Assembly: GCA_963978905.1 (NCBI GenBank)
Contig: OZ022260.1
Location: 12,513,725-12,577,724, forward strand
Reading direction: 5' to 3'
DNA length: 64,000 nt
From: Trichostrongylus colubriformis
Taxonomy: Eukaryota > Nematoda > Chromadorea > Rhabditida > Trichostrongylidae
The translations under genes and the position numbers were made by a program. Every line of letters starts with the position of its first letter. The first letter of the stretch is position 1. The notes under the pieces were generated by a model. The model was not told the DNA's origin. It worked only from the letters and a program-made list of their open reading frames with translations, and searched no databases. This document shows positions 61,075 through 64,000 of the stretch, in pieces.

Positions 61075-61235
61075 CAGCCTCAACACTGTGAGGGTGCACT
61101 GTGCAGCCGCAACAAGGGTGCAGCCTGAGCAGTTATCTACGGACACCTGGGCAGTTACGGTAATGAGATTGGTTGCCCACCTTCAAGCCATCAATCTGAT
61201 TATCGCGTGGTGCCTTTAAGAGGTACACAGATTCA
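61075..61235. repeat. Element 'P', right-arm fragment
   Basis: GTGAGGGTGCACTGTGCAGC, GAGCAGTTATCTACGGACAC and ATCTGATTATCGCGTGGTGC match the right arm of the 33,200 and 45,619 elements. The left arm is missing, replaced at 60,960-61,075 by a piece of the 49,251 MITE family. Confidence 0.7.
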
Positions 61236-62816
61236 TTTGATAACGATGGTGCGCATCCCCAAACTTGACCACACCGTCGAAAGTAACCGCAGACGAAATG
61301 AAGATAGGGAGATCAGTCTTTTAAAGGCAGTGGTAGGGGTAGCTAGGGCTGAATATCTGGAGATCATTGACTACGAAAGTCCAGATGCTTACTAGTACAA
61401 AAGGAAATCAAATACGGAAGTTACGAGCCCGAGAAAAAAGATCGCTTCCCATCGTTTACTGCGGAAGAAGGTGGGCTCTATTTGCGAATGGTACGGGCCA
61501 TGTTAGGAAAAAAGGCCGCCGCTGGAAAAGTGACTCCTATACAGCTCGGAAGCGCTTTTTTTCATCGTAAATTTCGTCAGTTATAATCTCCCTCAACTAC
61601 CAGCTTTTATTTGAATGACTCACTTCAGGAGTTCTCTTTACCCACATTACCTCTACACTGTCTTTGAATCAGTGGAATTCCCGCTCGGGGCTTTAACGAC
61701 CCCTTATCTTCGCTCTGCGAAGATAACGTGCAATCCGCCAAGCCGTTTTTTTCTGAAACCGCACCAGGTTCGGGTGAGTTGTCTGTTTTTTTTTTTAATA
61801 AAATCGGAATAACTGGGAAGACTTTTAGCTACTGTTACTTTTGGCAATGCTTTATTTACCGTTTACCAACGATGTAAATCGCGGTTGCTTAATTTGATCT
61901 TAACTACTGGTACATTGTCCCATGAGCCAAAATTTCAAAAGGTAGGTACGAGGGTGTGCATGGCTGTGATGACCAAATACTTAAAGTCAGGTCGCTGCAG
62001 CTGCAAAGTGGTCACGGTACAGCGGGTCTAAAATGTGTAGGTACCGCTAGGCACAATGTCTGTTTTGCCTTTCTCTACAATTCACACATTCCGGTTCAAC
62101 ATTCTATACTCTAGACCAAAGAAAAAGGTGAAAGAGGGAGGGGCAGGGCAGGATATCGTGTATAGGGAAGCGTTGAGCAATTTATTTTGAGAAAAATGGC
62201 CCATTTTCAAACAACCATCGAGCACGGTGGAGGATGCAACAACAGTCGTTTCGCCTCCAGCCCTCCGTCATCTTCTACCTCTAAATTATGCAAAAATCAT
62301 AGCCTATTCCTAATTCTTCAGTCGATGCTCACCAAAATCCCTCCTTACCACTCGCCCTCAAACGATCCAAAATACAAGCCCTCTGAAGGTTTCTTCCGCC
62401 AATGCTTGACCCGAAATGGTGTCATGAAAGGATTCTTCGAACTTGTCAGCATTATTACTGACCCTATCCCGTGAGCTGAGGAGCAGTCACACTTTCAAAA
62501 GAAGCAAACTGAAGTCTGACGGAATGATTAAGTAAAAAGTTACCTGAAATTTTTTGCTGAAAAGACATATAGTTGACGAGAAGCTTGGTGCCCGTTTTGC
62601 AAATGAAGGATACCTTGTGAATCACCATCACAATATACAAAGGAAATGATTACGGCATCTTCGCTCTCCTCACTTGTCAAGCGACGTCAACAGTCGTACA
62701 ACAGTTTTGCAACAAGACCAGTTATAAACTAGATTTCCTTAGCAGTTTTAATATCGGCGAGTTACGGAGTCTGTATGGCAAAATCATCGTAACTTGTAAT
62801 GCTTTACTGCTGTTGC
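61236..62816 (+). repeat. Array unit C, upstream region of RMD-C
   Basis: It aligns in order with 33,695-35,240 and 48,170-50,110, for example CTTATCTTCGCTCTGCGAAG and ACGAGGGTGTGCATGGCTGT. All frames are short and disagree between copies, so I read it as non-coding. Confidence 0.65.
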
Positions 62817-62833
62817 AGAAATACCCAACAGCT

Positions 62834-62933
62834 ATGGGCGTAGAAGACCTTTATATGATGTTCGCACAGAACTCCTACAATGAAGCTTGCAAAGAAGAGG
62901 ACGATGAAAAACGATTAGAACTTTTCAAAGAAG
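62834..62933 (+). CDS. RMD/RMDN family protein, copy C, first exon (partial, runs off window)
   Basis: After a GTTGCAG acceptor ending at 62818, the ATG at 62834 opens MGVEDLYMMFAQNSYNEACK and continues EEDDEKRLELFKE to a GTGAG donor, in the same phase (1) as exon 1 of copies A and B. The ACKEDDDEKRLELL core is shared by all three. The remaining exons would lie right of the window. A mariner-type insertion sits 69 bp downstream in intron 1. Confidence 0.7.
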
Positions 62934-63002
62934 GTGAGAGCTCTGTTAGCAGTTCTGTTGGATAGAATTCGCCAGCTTTGCTTTCCGCTGAATCTTGAAC
63001 TA

Positions 63003-63873
63003 TTAGGCTGTCCCGAAAGTTCCGGAACACCTTGGCGGGCAAGGGTTTTCGCGCCTTCCCACGATGGATAGCCAGGGCATTTATCGATTGACTTTGAGGA
63101 ACGTTCCATGCCATAGGTATATAAGGATTGGCGCCTATCCACAAAAGGAGTAGAGCTCGAAATGGACGAGACGTCACTCCTAGCATTGTACCTCTACGAG
63201 TTCTGCCGAGGGAGTTCCACAAGGAAAGCGGTCCAAATAATCAGCGTCGCATGCGGAGCAAGCACAACTATCCGCCGTTGGTTCACCCGCTTCCGTTCTG
63301 GAGATATAGTCCTGAAAGATCAGCAACGCAGTGGCCGTCCATCTGAGCTGACGATCAGCTTCTCAGGAGAACTGTGCAGGAGAACCCCACGGCAAGCACA
63401 CGTAAAGTAGCCCTGCTACTCGGTTGTGGGAACACCACAGTCGATCAGCATCTCACTCGGTTGGGATACCGGAAAGTGCTCTCGACTTGGACACCCCGTG
63501 CCCTATCCGACAGCCGACATCTGGCAACATTCACCCGCGACACCTTGGCGACGCTAGGCTGGGAGGTGCTACAACATCCTCCATATAGCCCCGATCTCGC
63601 ACTGTCTGACTACCACCTGTTCGCTCCTCTACAGAACTTCCTAAAGGGGAAACAATTCAAGAAGCAGCGCGACATCGAGATGGAGGTCGAGCCTTTCTTC
63701 GCGAGACAGTCTCCACAGTTCTGAGCGGATGGGATTGGCAAGCTTCCGGATAGATGATAGAAGGTGATAGATAATAATAATGAATATTTTGTTAGCTGAA
63801 ATGTGTTTGTGTTGTAAAGAAAAAAAATTGAAAAAAGTGGTCGAGGTGTTCCGGAACTTTCGGGACAACCTAA
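63003..63873 (+). mobile_element. Mariner-family element, internally deleted
   Basis: TTAGGCTGTCCCGAAAGTTC at the left and its inverse at the right (GAACTTTCGGGACAACCTAA) form 30-bp terminal repeats with one mismatch, flanked by TA (63001-63002 and 63874-63875). The + strand retains transposase pieces: an N-terminal helix-turn-helix part (SVACGASTTIRRWFTRFRSG, QQRSGRPSEL), ASTRKVALLLGCGNTTVDQH after a frameshift, and the C-terminal WEVLQHPPYSPDLALSDYHL. The middle of the catalytic domain, with the first two Asp residues, is missing. At 871 bp against about 1.3 kb for complete mariners it is a non-autonomous deletion derivative. Hookworms are known to carry mariners such as 'bandit'; a relation is possible but not tested. 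Confidence 0.92.
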
Positions 63874-64000
63874 TATTTTTAAACGTGCAAATATTCATCA
63901 TCATTCTTCTAATATCGTTATTCCTTTAAGATAAAATCCATCAAGAGTGCTGGTTGCTAATAAGTCACAGCACACTTGAAATGGTGAGCCTATAGTGCAG

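Overview
This looks like a contig from a clade V (strongylid, hookworm-like) nematode. The reasons are compact multi-exon genes with short introns and TTTTCAG-type acceptors, probable spliced-leader acceptors a few bases before start codons, and a dense load of fold-back/MITE elements, an RTE-type LINE, a second LINE, a BEL/Pao remnant and a mariner copy. The species call is inference; no rRNA or mitochondrial marker is present. All gene models were built by hand from reading frames, splice sites and intron phases. || Left half (about 1-28,100) is ordinary gene space. On the minus strand is Integrator complex subunit 2 (13 phase-linked exons, 986-4921, probably continuing past the left edge). 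Divergent to it, on the plus strand, are five complete genes: ATG4 autophagy cysteine protease (8971-13028, 442 aa), mitochondrial ribosomal protein S6 (15446-17486, 160 aa), a stand-alone orotate phosphoribosyltransferase (17907-19484, 215 aa), THO complex subunit 3 (19953-22253, 331 aa) and cysteine dioxygenase (24833-28103, 197 aa). S6, OPRT and THOC3 sit head to tail 420-470 bp apart, each with a splice acceptor just before its ATG, compatible with an operon or with separately trans-spliced genes. Palindromic MITEs fill introns and spacers; the cleanest is a 237-bp hairpin with 114-bp arms in a cysteine dioxygenase intron. || Right half (about 28,100-64,000) is a repeat-rich tandem array. 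Its genic content is a diverged family of regulator-of-microtubule-dynamics (RMD/RMDN) proteins: copy A (35263-43760, 242 aa), copy B (50135-54776, 234 aa) and the first exon of copy C (62834-62933). Remnants of the same repeat unit upstream of copy A suggest an older, lost copy. The copies differ by transposon insertions (RTE LINE, several fold-back elements, DNA transposons, a tRNA-derived SINE, a mariner), so each copy serves as an empty-site control for the others. They also differ by GC-AG introns at different positions, a frameshift that truncates the acidic tail of copy B, and many replacement substitutions. A minus-strand helical-repeat gene fragment (59.77-60.62 kb), bounded by retroelement pieces, interrupts the array. 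|| The single-copy genes have unrelated housekeeping roles (snRNA 3' processing and transcription, autophagy, mitochondrial translation, pyrimidine synthesis, mRNA export, cysteine catabolism). The RMD array is the evolutionarily active part of the window.
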